Shown here piece by piece: positions 54,553 through 63,088 of a stretch of 64,000 nucleotides of DNA. Source of the stretch: Ornithinimicrobium flavum (GTDB lineage: Bacteria > Actinomycetota > Actinomycetes > Actinomycetales > Dermatophilaceae); NCBI RefSeq assembly GCF_004526345.1, contig NZ_CP038213.1, positions 1,116,001 through 1,180,000 on the forward strand, in the 5' to 3' direction. Each line of letters begins with the position of its first letter. The first letter of the stretch is position 1. The notes beneath the pieces are model-generated. The model was not told the origin of the DNA, searched no databases, and saw only the letters and a list, made by a program, of their open reading frames with translations. A program made the translations under genes and the position numbers.

Positions 54553-55115
54553 TGGTCCTCCGGGACGTGCGTGGGGTCGGGCTGCTCGGGCACGGGCATG
54601 CGAGGTATGCCGTCCGCCCCGACCTCGGCGCCCGCGCGGGCGGCGGTCTGCTCGTCGGTGGCGGGGCCGGTGGCCAGGATGAGGTGGGCGACGTCGGTCG
54701 CCGACGGGAAGGTGTCGGTCACCACGGACAGCTGCCGGGCCAGGTCGTCCCCGGCGCCGCGGGAGGCGGCGTCGAAGGCGTGGTCCAGCGTGAGCCCGAG
54801 CAGGTCGAGGTCGTCGACGAGGCCGAGCAGGGCGGAGCGCTCACCCTCGAGGATCCGGCCCTCGGCGTACGGCCCGGGGAGCCGGTTGTAGGCCTCCACC
54901 CGCTCCGCGGTCCACATCAGGGTCCTGGCCACGACCTCGCGGGCGGCGGGGTCGTCCTCGCGCTCGCGGGCCAGGTCGAGCAGGTCACCGGCGCTGGCCA
55001 GGACCCGCTGCACGCGGACGGCGAGCACGGGAGGCGTCGGGGCGTCGGTCAGCAGCGGGGTCTGCTCGGCCAGGGCGGCGCGCAGCTCGTCACTGTCCGG
55101 GACGTCGTCGGTCAC
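54549..55115 (-). CDS. First gene of the FHA operon, unknown function
   Basis: A 188-residue acidic helical protein (DELRAALAEQTPLL, VLASAGDLLDLAREREDDP, LVDDLDLLGLTLDHAFDA). I do not recognise it. GTG 55115 has GAGGAG six bases upstream, which is the only strong ribosome site in the operon and sets the expression of all three genes. Confidence 0.78.
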   Translation of the reverse strand: MTDDVPDSDELRAALAEQTPLLTDAPTPPVLAVRVQRVLASAGDLLDLAREREDDPAAREVVARTLMWTAERVEAYNRLPGPYAEGRILEGERSALLGLVDDLDLLGLTLDHAFDAASRGAGDDLARQLSVVTDTFPSATDVAHLILATGPATDEQTAARAGAEVGADGIPRMPVPEQPDPTHVPEDQ

Positions 55116-55238
55116 GAGTGCTCCTCACGGGTCGGACGCCCCATTGTGCCCCCAGGGGACGGCCGGGAGGGAACGGGCTACGGTGCGGAGGACGGCGTCG
55201 CACCCGCGGCGCCCACCCGAGGACAAGGAGCATCCACC

Positions 55239-55670
55239 ATGCCCGCACCTGTGACCAGCAAGGCCAGCACCACCTGGCGCGGAGACCTCTTCACCGGCGA
55301 CGGCACCACGAGCCTCGACAGCTCCGGCGCCGGCACCTTCCCCGTGGAGTGGAACGCCCGCGCCGAGGGCTCGGACTCCACGACCACCCCGGAGGAGCTG
55401 CTCGCCGCCGCCCACGCCACCTGTTTCTCGATGGCCTTCTCCAACGAGCTGAAGAAGAACGGCACGCCGCCTACCGAGCTGCGCACCACCGCCGAGGTCA
55501 CCTTCGTCGCCGGCACCGGCATCACCGGGATCGCGCTGACGGTGGACGCCCGGGTGGAGGACGTCGACGGGGAGACCTTCCAGACGATCGCGCAGGGTGC
55601 GAAGGAGAACTGCCCGGTCAGCCAGGCGCTCAAGGCCGTGGACATCACCCTGGAGGCCACCCTCGCCTGA
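55239..55670 (+). CDS. OsmC family peroxiredoxin
   Basis: A 143-residue OsmC-type organic hydroperoxide reductase. Both redox Cys are visible: HATCFSMAFSNEL near residue 61 and KENCPVSQAL near residue 126. GTFPVEWNARAEGSDSTTTP is the OsmC N-terminal region. It detoxifies organic peroxides with thiols. AAGGAG lies eight bases before ATG 55239. Confidence 0.92.
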   Translation: MPAPVTSKASTTWRGDLFTGDGTTSLDSSGAGTFPVEWNARAEGSDSTTTPEELLAAAHATCFSMAFSNELKKNGTPPTELRTTAEVTFVAGTGITGIALTVDARVEDVDGETFQTIAQGAKENCPVSQALKAVDITLEATLA

Positions 55671-55719
55671 CGGGCGACCGCGTGGCTAGGCTGCCCGGAC
55701 CCACCCAGGAGGAGAGCAG

Positions 55720-56469
55720 ATGTCGCGCACGGCCGTCGTCACCGGAGCAGCACGAGGGATCGGGGCGGCGGTCGCCGCCCGGCTGGCCACCGACGGGTAT
55801 GCCGTGGCGCTCGTCGACCTCGACGCCGGGGCCGCGCAGGCCGCGGCGGAGCAGATCGTCGCGGCCGGCGGTCGGGCGCGGGGGTTCGGCGCCGACGTGG
55901 CCGACGAGCAGGCGGTGGCCCGGGTCGTCGAGGAGATCACCGCCGAGCTCGGCGCGCCGACGGTGCTGGTGAACAACGCCGGGATCATCCGCGACAACCT
56001 GCTCTTCCGGATGTCGGTGGAGGACTGGGACGCGGTGATGGGGGTGCACCTGCGCGGGGCGTTCCTCATGTCCCGGGCCTGCCAGGGGGCGATGCGCGAG
56101 GCGGGCTGGGGCCGGATCGTCAACCTGTCCTCCACCTCCGCGCTGGGCAACCGCGGCCAGGCCAACTACTCGGCCGCCAAGGCCGGCCTGCAGGGGCTGA
56201 CCAAGACCCTGGCGATCGAGCTGGGCCGCTTCGGCGTCACGGTCAACGCCATCGCGCCGGGCTTCATCGCCACCGACATGGTCCGGGCGACGGCCGAGCG
56301 GATGGGGGTCGGCTTCGAGGAGTTCTGCGCGGGCGCCGCCGAGCAGATCCCCGTGGGCCGGGTGGGCCAGCCGGAGGACGTCGCGGCGGTCGCGTCGTTC
56401 CTGGCGGGGGAGGGCTCCGGCTACGTCTCCGGGCAGGTCATCTACGTCGCGGGCGGCCCGAAGGCCTGA
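55720..56469 (+). CDS. fabG: Beta-ketoacyl-ACP reductase-like SDR
   Basis: A 249-residue classical SDR close to FabG: GAARGIGAAVAARL, VNNAGIIRDNLLFRMS, VNLSSTSALGNRGQANY-SAAKAGL (catalytic Ser, Tyr, Lys) and VNAIAPGFIATDM. It reduces 3-ketoacyl groups with NADPH, although isolated copies like this may serve other ketones. AGGAGGAG precedes ATG 55720. A TAGGCT -10 box lies at 55686. The exact substrate is not certain, so the symbol is tentative. Confidence 0.85.
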   Translation: MSRTAVVTGAARGIGAAVAARLATDGYAVALVDLDAGAAQAAAEQIVAAGGRARGFGADVADEQAVARVVEEITAELGAPTVLVNNAGIIRDNLLFRMSVEDWDAVMGVHLRGAFLMSRACQGAMREAGWGRIVNLSSTSALGNRGQANYSAAKAGLQGLTKTLAIELGRFGVTVNAIAPGFIATDMVRATAERMGVGFEEFCAGAAEQIPVGRVGQPEDVAAVASFLAGEGSGYVSGQVIYVAGGPKA

Positions 56470-56623
56470 GCAGCCGCTCGGTTCGTGCGGTGCCGGAATG
56501 ACGGAGATCACAGGAACGAGCTCTCCCCGTCGACCCGCCGTGCGGATAGCCTGTGCCTGCCCCAGGCATCGGCTCAGCGCAGACGTTTGTGGTCACCGTC
56601 TCCTGCCCCGGAAGGCCCTGCCG

Positions 56624-57853
56624 ATGTCCGTCCCGCGCGCTCTCGCGACTCTCGTCTCTGCGGCTCTCCTTGCTGCCGCCGTCTCGGCCCCGGCGACCGG
56701 TGCCGACGCCCGCGCATCGACAGCTGGACCCCCGCTCGACGGGACGTCCAACGGGCTGCCGGCACTCAGCCCGGCTGAGGCCGACGCCATCCGGGATCAC
56801 GCCGTCCGCGCCCTCGAGGGGCGGCCGGGCGCCGTGGCCGCGGCCGTCGCGGACGACACGTTCCCCGTGAACCCCATCGTCACGCGGCACTCCGGCATCG
56901 ACCGGTACGCCACGGCAGCATCGCTGGCGACCGACATCTGGGGTGACATCCTGTGGGCCGATGTCGATGGCACCCCCTACCCCTTCGACAAGGTCGTCTT
57001 CGTCGCGAGCGGCCACGACTTCGCCGACGCCCTGTCCGGCGGGCCGCTGGCCGCCCTCCACGGAGGGCCGATCCTCCTGACCCGCAAGGACGGCCTACCG
57101 GGTGCCGCCCGGAATGCTCTCGCAGCCCTGGAGCCGGACCACATCGTCGTGCTCGGTGGGTCGGGTGCCGTGAGTGACAGCGTCGTCTGGGAGCTGGCGC
57201 AGTTCGTCCCCGAGCTGCAGCGTGTCAAGCGGATCGGCGGGAAGGACCGGTACGACATGTCGGCCAACCTCTCTCGTGACATCTTCATCAACGGCTTCGG
57301 CGAGCGGGCCTACGTGGCGCTCGGCACGAACTGGCCCGACGGGCTGGCCGGTGGTGCTGCTGCCGGGTGGGAAGGGGTCCCGCTGCTGCTCACCAGGAAG
57401 GACAACGTGCCCGGGGTGGTGCTCGAGACGCTGGCCCTCTTCCAGCCCGCGGAGATCGTCCTGCTCGGCGGCACGGCGGCGGTGAGCGACGCGGTGCAGG
57501 AGGAGCTGGAGATGATCGCCCCCGTCGTGCGCGTGGGGGGCGCGGACCGGTATGCCGTGGCCGCGAACGCGGCGTACCTGCACGACACGCAGCACGGAGC
57601 GACGGTCGCCAGCGGCCAGAACTGGCCGGACGCCCTGGCCGGCAGCGCCTACGCGGGCCTGGTCGGGGACAAGGTCCTCCTGTTGCGGTCGAGCGGTGTG
57701 CCGACCGCGACCCGGCAGGCGGTGCTGGACCAGGCGGCCGTCTTCGTCGAGGCCCTCGGCGGCACCAACGTCCTGCCGGAAGCGGTGCTGGACGAGCTGC
57801 GCGCTATGACGGTGCAGGTGCCTGCGGGGGCGCAGGCGAGGCTCACCGGGTAG
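56624..57853 (+). CDS. Secreted protein with three cell-wall-binding repeats 2
   Basis: A 409-residue exported protein. The signal peptide (LATLVSAALLAAAVSAPATG) ends near residue 29. Three tandem CWB2 repeats follow, each opening with an R-Y motif: GIDRYATAASLATD, GGKDRYDMSANLSRD and GGADRYAVAANAAYL, with WPDGLAG / WPDALAG and VVLGGSGAVSD / VLLGGTAAVSD segments. CWB2 repeats bind anionic wall polymers. There is no separate enzyme domain, so it may be a pure wall-binding protein. GGAAGG precedes ATG 56624. Its end overlaps the convergent gene by 11 bp. Confidence 0.9.
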   Translation: MSVPRALATLVSAALLAAAVSAPATGADARASTAGPPLDGTSNGLPALSPAEADAIRDHAVRALEGRPGAVAAAVADDTFPVNPIVTRHSGIDRYATAASLATDIWGDILWADVDGTPYPFDKVVFVASGHDFADALSGGPLAALHGGPILLTRKDGLPGAARNALAALEPDHIVVLGGSGAVSDSVVWELAQFVPELQRVKRIGGKDRYDMSANLSRDIFINGFGERAYVALGTNWPDGLAGGAAAGWEGVPLLLTRKDNVPGVVLETLALFQPAEIVLLGGTAAVSDAVQEELEMIAPVVRVGGADRYAVAANAAYLHDTQHGATVASGQNWPDALAGSAYAGLVGDKVLLLRSSGVPTATRQAVLDQAAVFVEALGGTNVLPEAVLDELRAMTVQVPAGAQARLTG

Positions 57854-58306
57854 TCGGCCCGGCTCGTCCGGTGGACGCCCGTCCGCGGCGGGTGCGCCAG
57901 GACCTTCCCGGGAACGGCTGGTCGGAGAGGACGGGCAGCTCGACGAAGTCCTCCACGAAACCGGTCCGGGCGAAGACGGCCCGGACCGGCTGCGGCATCC
58001 GGGCGATCCCCTCCGTCTGCGCGAGGTCGCGCGGTGGGCCCAGCTCCAGCAGTCGCCCGCGCAGGTGCACGCGGCACCGGCCCGCGGGCCCGGATGTTCC
58101 GCAACCACTGCACCCGAGGGCCGTAGGTGAGGGCGACCGTCACCAGGTCGCCGTCGCGGAAGGCCAGGAGCGGGGTGTGGCGCACCGTCCCCGTCCTCCT
58201 CCCGACGTGCTCGAGGTCGGCGAAACGGGCCCAGCCCGGCCAGGTGGATGAGGACCGGGTTGGCGTAGTCCCGGACGAACGGGGTGAGCGACAGCGGTGC
58301 CGGCAC
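57843..58306 (-). pseudogene. Deazaflavin-dependent (Ddn-type) nitroreductase family, frameshifted
   Basis: Pieces from three frames join into a 154-residue protein of the DUF385/Ddn family: PFVRDYANPVLIHLAG, then FADLEHVGRRTGTVRHTPLL and VTVALTYGPRVQWLRNIRA, then VHLRGRLLELGPPRDLAQTE. The family uses F420 or related cofactors. Frame changes are needed near 58240 and 58090; each looks like one extra base. The reductase role is from family knowledge. Confidence 0.75.
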
Positions 58307-58319
58307 GAGGACGGTCGGC

Positions 58320-60073
58320 TCACTGGTAGCTGATGAAGTCCGGCGTAGGCTCCACCAGGCGCATGGTCTCCTCGGCCGAGAGCATCGGGACGTCCTCGTC
58401 GTAGAAGTTCTTCCAGCCCCAGTGCTCGATCGACGGCGCGTGCTGACGCAGGGTGCGCCAGGTCGTCTGCTTGTCCGGCTGCACGCCCTGCCCGTCGACG
58501 TGGATGAGCACGGCGAGCTCCTCGCGGGAGCGGTCGACCTCCTCCACGTCGGGGATCATGCGGTTCTGGAACATGTGGAGGACGAGGACCTTCTGCGGCA
58601 GGTCGTTCTCCCGCGTGAGGTCGGCCAGGTAGTCCACGACCTCGTTGACCTCGCTCGCCTCGACGTGGCCGATCCGCGCCAGGTGGACCTCGTCCGGCCC
58701 GATGCGCCACTCGGGGTCGAGCGCCAGGCCGACGTGCGGGCGCAGGAGCAGCTCCTCGTAGAGCTCGGCCTGGGTGCGGAAGTCGGTGCGGCCGGGCTGC
58801 AGGTCGAGGACGACGTAGTGGCCGTTCTCCTCCGCGAGGTCGACCAGCGGTTCGAGGTCGACGACCGGGATCTCCTCGGAGTAGTTGCCGTCCCCACCGG
58901 GTCCGGCGCTCGCGACGGTCACGATGATCTCGTGCGTCGGGATGACCGGCTCGTCGGTCAGGTCGGCGTACCACCCGGCGTGCTCCTCGGCCCTGGCGAT
59001 GGTCTCCTCGACCGGCTGCTCGCCGAGGACGCCCAGGGCGCCGGTGCTGGGGGTGCCGTAGAGGGCGACGTAGGTCTTGCCGGGGAGCACCAGCTGGCCG
59101 CCACCGGGGAGCTCCACCCCGGTCCTGGCGGTGTCGACCTTCCACGCCAGGTCCTCCGACCCGCCGAAGCCGTCGCCCAGGCCCAGGACGGCGCCGCCGT
59201 CGGTGCCCGCCAGGGCCTGGACGGTCCCGCTGTCGGCCCGAGGATCGGTATGCGGCCCCACCAGGACCCGTGCCCCCGCCGCCCGGGCGGTGCCCAGGGC
59301 CGCCAGCGCCGCCGGGTCGCCGTCGGTGAGCACCGTGACCTCGCCCGTCGGCTGGGGGGCCAGGGTCGGCGGCAGCTCGTCCCGGTCGGAGCTGAGGGCG
59401 GGGGAGCGGTGGACGCTGCGCCGTCCCCGGGCGCCGTGGTCGCGGCCCCGTCGGGTGGGGCAGCGGCGGCGGTGCTGCCCGCCGGCACGAGGAGCTGGGG
59501 GGTGGTCGGGTCGAGGTCGAGCACCCGCTGGGCGGCCTCCTCCTCGGCGACCGGCACGGGCCCTCCGTCGAGGCCCAGGAGGTCCGCCAGCTCCTCGTCC
59601 GAGCCCGGCACCACGACATCGATCCCGGGGTCGGCCACCGGCCCCAGCGCCAGCGCCACCTCGGCACCGAGACGCTGCAGCTCCTCGGCGGCCCCTGGCC
59701 CGTCGACGACGACCGGCACCCCGAGCGCGACGGCGGCGGAGGCGGCCCGGAGACCCTCGTCCGCCGCGGCCAGGACCACGACCGGCGCGCTGCCCACGAG
59801 GGCCCCGGTCATCCCCGTCGCGAGCGCCTCGGGCGAGGAGCCGGGCAGGACCGTGGTCTCCGCGGCCGGCTCCAGCAGCGAGGCCACCAGGGGGTCGGGG
59901 TCACCACCCAGGCCCAGGAAGCCGCCACCGCCCCCGTCGCCCCCGCCCTCGGCGCCGGCTCCGCCGTCGGTGCGGCTCGCGCCGTCACCCCCGCCGCCGA
60001 GGTCGCACCCCGCGAGCGTCAGCGCACCCACGCACGCGACCGCCACCCACACGCGATGTCGCCGAGAGCTCAC
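58320..60073 (-). pseudogene. Large lipoprotein, frameshifted
   Basis: About 584 residues. The signal ends in the lipobox LTLAGC; a Gly/Asp linker follows. Residues about 60 to 200 resemble the CWB2-like alpha/beta fold (EALATGMTGALVGSAPVVVL, GVPVVVDGPGAAEELQRLG). The C-terminal 300 residues (VDLEPLVDLAEENGHYVVLD, HVGLALDPEWRIGPDEVHL, VLHMFQNRMIPDVEEV, HWGWKNFYDED) look like a TIM-barrel-type domain I cannot name. One lost base near 59390 separates the halves; restoring it gives ALSSDRDELPPTLAPQPTGE. The neighbouring CWB2 gene hints at a shared cell-surface role. Confidence 0.75.
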
Positions 60074-60163
60074 GACTGACCTTCCCTGACCGGTTCTGGC
60101 ACTGGGTCGACGGTACCGGCCCCGCCGCGCCCGTCCGGGAACGGCGCGCGGCGCCTCCCGACG

Positions 60164-61039
60164 TCAGGTGCGGTCGCGGCCGTCCGGGTCCCGGTCGTCG
60201 CCCGCGGGACGGTCGGTCCCGCTCGGCGGGCTGGCGTAGGGGTCGCTGCTGGAGGGTCCACCCGGCGCCGGCCAGGACTGACCGGAGGACGGGGGAGGAG
60301 GCGCACCCTGCCCGTACCCCTGCTGCCCGTACCCCTGCTGGCCCTGTCCGTACCCCTGCTGGCCCTGCCCGTACCCTTGCTGGCCCTGCCACCCGGGGGT
60401 GTCCTGCGTCTGCCCGTAGGCCGAGCTGTCACCGCCGTAGCCGGAGCCGTGGCCGCCATACCCGCCGGGGCCGACGGGCTGCTGGAGCGCGCGGCGGTCC
60501 CGGCCGCGCCCGACGAGCCACAGGATGAGGCCGATGAGGGTGAGCAGGCCGAGCGGCAGCAGGGCGAGGAAGCCCAGGCCGGCGGCGATGATGCCGCCGA
60601 GCTGGTCGGCGCTGAACCCGGGGGTGAGCATGGCGTCGCCGCCCTCGCACTCGAAGCTGTGCTCGCCCGCGCTGGTCGCCGTGAAGGTGCCGACCAGCCC
60701 GAACTCGGTGTCCTGCAGCGCCGAGTCGGCCATCTCGTCCCCGCCGTCCAGGGACGTCGTGGAGCCGTCGGGCAGGGTCACCGTGCAGGAGATCCCGGCC
60801 GCGCCGGACTCCGTCACGACCATGCGCGTGGCGCCCTCCTCCATCGTCACCGACTGGGCTCCGCCGGCCAGGGAGACCGACTCCGACTCCATCTGCTGGG
60901 CCATGTCCACCGTCCGGCTCACCCCCCACGCGGCGAGGATCCCGGCCAGGACCGTGAGGATCAGGCCGATGAGGAACATCCACTTGCCGGCCGTCGTCAT
61001 CCCGCTCCGGCGGGGTGCTGGCTGATACCCGTAGCTCAT
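60164..61039 (-). CDS. Membrane protein with Gly/Gln/Tyr-repeat tail
   Basis: A 291-residue protein. Two membrane helices (WMFLIGLILTVLAGILAAWG and GLGFLALLPLGLLTLIGLIL) flank an extracytoplasmic domain of about 115 residues with a Cys pair (ISCTVTLPDG, SFECEGG). The cytoplasmic tail is low-complexity, with four GYGQGQQ-like repeats followed by a Pro/Ser end. Such tails are often phase-separating or wall-interacting; that is inference. Start ATG 61039 is divergent from metN. Confidence 0.75.
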   Translation of the reverse strand: MSYGYQPAPRRSGMTTAGKWMFLIGLILTVLAGILAAWGVSRTVDMAQQMESESVSLAGGAQSVTMEEGATRMVVTESGAAGISCTVTLPDGSTTSLDGGDEMADSALQDTEFGLVGTFTATSAGEHSFECEGGDAMLTPGFSADQLGGIIAAGLGFLALLPLGLLTLIGLILWLVGRGRDRRALQQPVGPGGYGGHGSGYGGDSSAYGQTQDTPGWQGQQGYGQGQQGYGQGQQGYGQQGYGQGAPPPPSSGQSWPAPGGPSSSDPYASPPSGTDRPAGDDRDPDGRDRT

Positions 61040-61244
61040 GCCCCGACCTTACGGCCCCGTCCCACCCCTGGGGTGCTGCGCCGACTCCCGAGTGTGTGAT
61101 GCGCCACACCGTGAAAGGGTGCGGTCTTCACGGGGTGCGACTAAGAGACGAAGGTTCTGCGGCAACTTGTCGTGACGCAGCGGCTGTCCTCGGTATGGCG
61201 TGGGCAAGATCCGCCTTGGGCCCAGCGATCTTCGGTGTCAGGGT

Positions 61245-61274
61245 TTGGTCGGACCGGCACGACCGACCTAGCGT
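61245..61274 (+). promoter_or_regulatory. Probable leaderless promoter of metN
   Basis: TTGGTC (61245 to 61250) and TAGCGT (61269 to 61274) are 18 bases apart, and the -10 box ends seven bases before the GTG at 61282. Transcription would begin at the start codon, which leaves no room for a riboswitch in this transcript. Confidence 0.5.
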
Positions 61275-61281
61275 CGTCCCC

Positions 61282-62271
61282 GTGATCAGCCTCGACCAGG
61301 TCAGCAAGACCTTCCCCGCCACCCGCCGCACCCCGCAGGTCGACGCCCTCGTCGACGTGTCGATGCTGGTGGAGACCGGGCAGGTCATGGGCGTGGTCGG
61401 GCCGTCCGGGTCGGGCAAGTCGACGCTGGCCCGGTGCATCAACCTGCTGGAGCGGCCGACGTCCGGGACGGTCACCGTCGACGGCACCGAGCTCACCGCC
61501 CTGCGGCGCGCGGACCTCAACCAGGCCCGACGCTCGATCGGCATGATCTTCCAGCAGTTCAACCTGCTCGACTCCCGCACGGCCCTGGCCAACGTCGAGC
61601 TGCCGCTCGAGCTCGCCGGTCTGCCCGCGGCCGAGCGCCGCACCCGGGCCTTCGAGCTGCTCGACCGCGTGGGGCTCGCCGACAAGGCGCACACCCACCC
61701 CGCCCAGCTCTCCGGCGGGCAGCGGCAGCGCGTGGCCATCGCCCGGGCGCTCGCGCCCCGGCCGAAGGTGCTCCTCTGCGACGAGGCGACCTCGGCCCTG
61801 GACCCGCAGTCCACGGCCTCCGTGCTCGGGCTGGTCCGCGACCTCACGGCGGAGCTCGGCCTGACGACCGTGCTCATCACGCACGAGATGGACGTCGTCA
61901 AGGCCGTCTGCGACAGCGTGACCCTCCTCGAGGACGGCGTGGTCGTCGACGCCGGCGCCCTCACCGACCTGGCCTCCCGATCCGACAGCCCGCTCGCGAC
62001 CCGCCTGCTGCCCCCGCTCTCGCACGAGGACCGGCACGGCGTCGTCGAGCTCACCCTCGCCGGCGACGGCGTCGACGCCGTCCTCACCGACCTGGCCCGC
62101 CGCTTCCCCGTCGAGGTCCACGTGCTGGAGGCGGCCGTGCAGCGCTTCGGCGGCCAGCGCTTCGGTCGCGTGCTGCTCCGGCTCGGTGGCCCCGACGCCG
62201 CCGTCACCGCGGCCACGGCATACCTCACCTCCCACCGCACCCCCGTCCTCCAGGCAGGAGACGCCGCATGA
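61282..62271 (+). CDS. metN: Methionine ABC transporter ATP-binding protein
   Basis: A 329-residue MetN. ATPase motifs: GPSGSGKST (Walker A), LSGGQRQRVAIARAL (signature), LLCDEATSALDP (Walker B). Residues about 255 to 325 are the NIL domain (VVELTLAGDGVDAVLTDLA) that binds methionine and inhibits transport. GTG start, probably leaderless. Stop overlaps the metI ATG by four bases. It powers uptake of methionine together with the next two genes. Confidence 0.93.
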   Translation: MISLDQVSKTFPATRRTPQVDALVDVSMLVETGQVMGVVGPSGSGKSTLARCINLLERPTSGTVTVDGTELTALRRADLNQARRSIGMIFQQFNLLDSRTALANVELPLELAGLPAAERRTRAFELLDRVGLADKAHTHPAQLSGGQRQRVAIARALAPRPKVLLCDEATSALDPQSTASVLGLVRDLTAELGLTTVLITHEMDVVKAVCDSVTLLEDGVVVDAGALTDLASRSDSPLATRLLPPLSHEDRHGVVELTLAGDGVDAVLTDLARRFPVEVHVLEAAVQRFGGQRFGRVLLRLGGPDAAVTAATAYLTSHRTPVLQAGDAA

Positions 62272-62927
62272 CCAACTGGGACCGCACCGGCCCGGCCCTC
62301 GTCGACGCCACCTGGGAGACCCTCTACATGGTGGGCGCGTCGATGGGGCTGTCCCTCCTGCTCGGCATCCCGCTCGGGGTGCTGCTGGTGCTCACCGCGC
62401 CCGGCGGGCTGGACCCGCGTCCCGGGCTCAACAGCGTCCTGGGCGGTGCCGTCAACATCGGCCGGTCCGTCCCCTTCATCGTGCTGCTCGTGCTCGTCGC
62501 GCCCCTCACCCGGCTCGTCACCGGCACGACCATCGGCTCCACCGCGACGATCGTGCCGCTGACGATCGCGGCCGTCCCCTTCTTCGCCCGCCTCGTCGAG
62601 GCCTCGCTGCGCGAGGTGCACCCCGGCAAGGTCGAGGCCGCCCAGGCGATGGGTGCCCGCCGTCGCGACGTCGTCCGCCGCGTGCTGCTCCCGGAGGCCC
62701 GACCCGGTCTGGTCGCGGCCGCGACCGTCACCCTCATCGCGCTCATCTCCTACTCCGCCATGGCCGGTGCCATCGGCGGCGGCGGCCTGGGCGACTTCGC
62801 CATCCGTTACGGCTACCAGCGCTTCAACACCGAGGTGACCCTCGCCTGCGTCGCCGTGCTGCTCGTGATGGTGCAGGGCGTCCAGTGGTACGGCGACCGC
62901 CTCGCGCGCCGCCTCGCCCACCGCTGA
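62268..62927 (+). CDS. metI: Methionine ABC transporter permease
   Basis: A 219-residue MetI with five or six membrane segments. It has the MetI permease features MGLSLLLGIPLGVLLVLTAP, NIGRSVPFIVLLVLVAPLTR, the cytoplasmic coupling loop EAAQAMGARRRDVVRRVLLP and SYSAMAGAIGGGGLGDFAIRYGY. It overlaps metN by ATGA, so the two are co-translated. Confidence 0.94.
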   Translation: MTNWDRTGPALVDATWETLYMVGASMGLSLLLGIPLGVLLVLTAPGGLDPRPGLNSVLGGAVNIGRSVPFIVLLVLVAPLTRLVTGTTIGSTATIVPLTIAAVPFFARLVEASLREVHPGKVEAAQAMGARRRDVVRRVLLPEARPGLVAAATVTLIALISYSAMAGAIGGGGLGDFAIRYGYQRFNTEVTLACVAVLLVMVQGVQWYGDRLARRLAHR

Positions 62928-62949
62928 CCGGACCGCCCCCCCACCCCCA

Positions 62950-63011
62950 ACCGGACGCGCGTTCCTGCCAGACCGGACGCGCGTTCCTGCCAGACCGGAC
63001 GCGCGTTCCTG
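62950..63011. repeat. Three tandem 22-bp repeats between metI and metQ
   Basis: The unit starts ACCGGACGCGCGTTCCTG. Copies begin at 62950, 62972 and 62994; the first two are identical over 22 bases and the third matches for 18. Each holds the palindrome ACGCGCGT. They fill most of the 161-bp gap between the two transporter genes. Confidence 0.85.
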
Positions 63012-63088
63012 ACGCTTTTCCACAGGCCCCGGCTCGACCGGGCGCAGCCGCACCGCCGACCCACCCCATACCCCTGCTGAGGAGAGCC

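Noticed and set aside
61082..61281. Possible SAM riboswitch upstream of metN
   Set aside because: I find none of the conserved SAM-I or SAM-IV core sequences, and the -10 box abuts the start codon, which implies a leaderless message.
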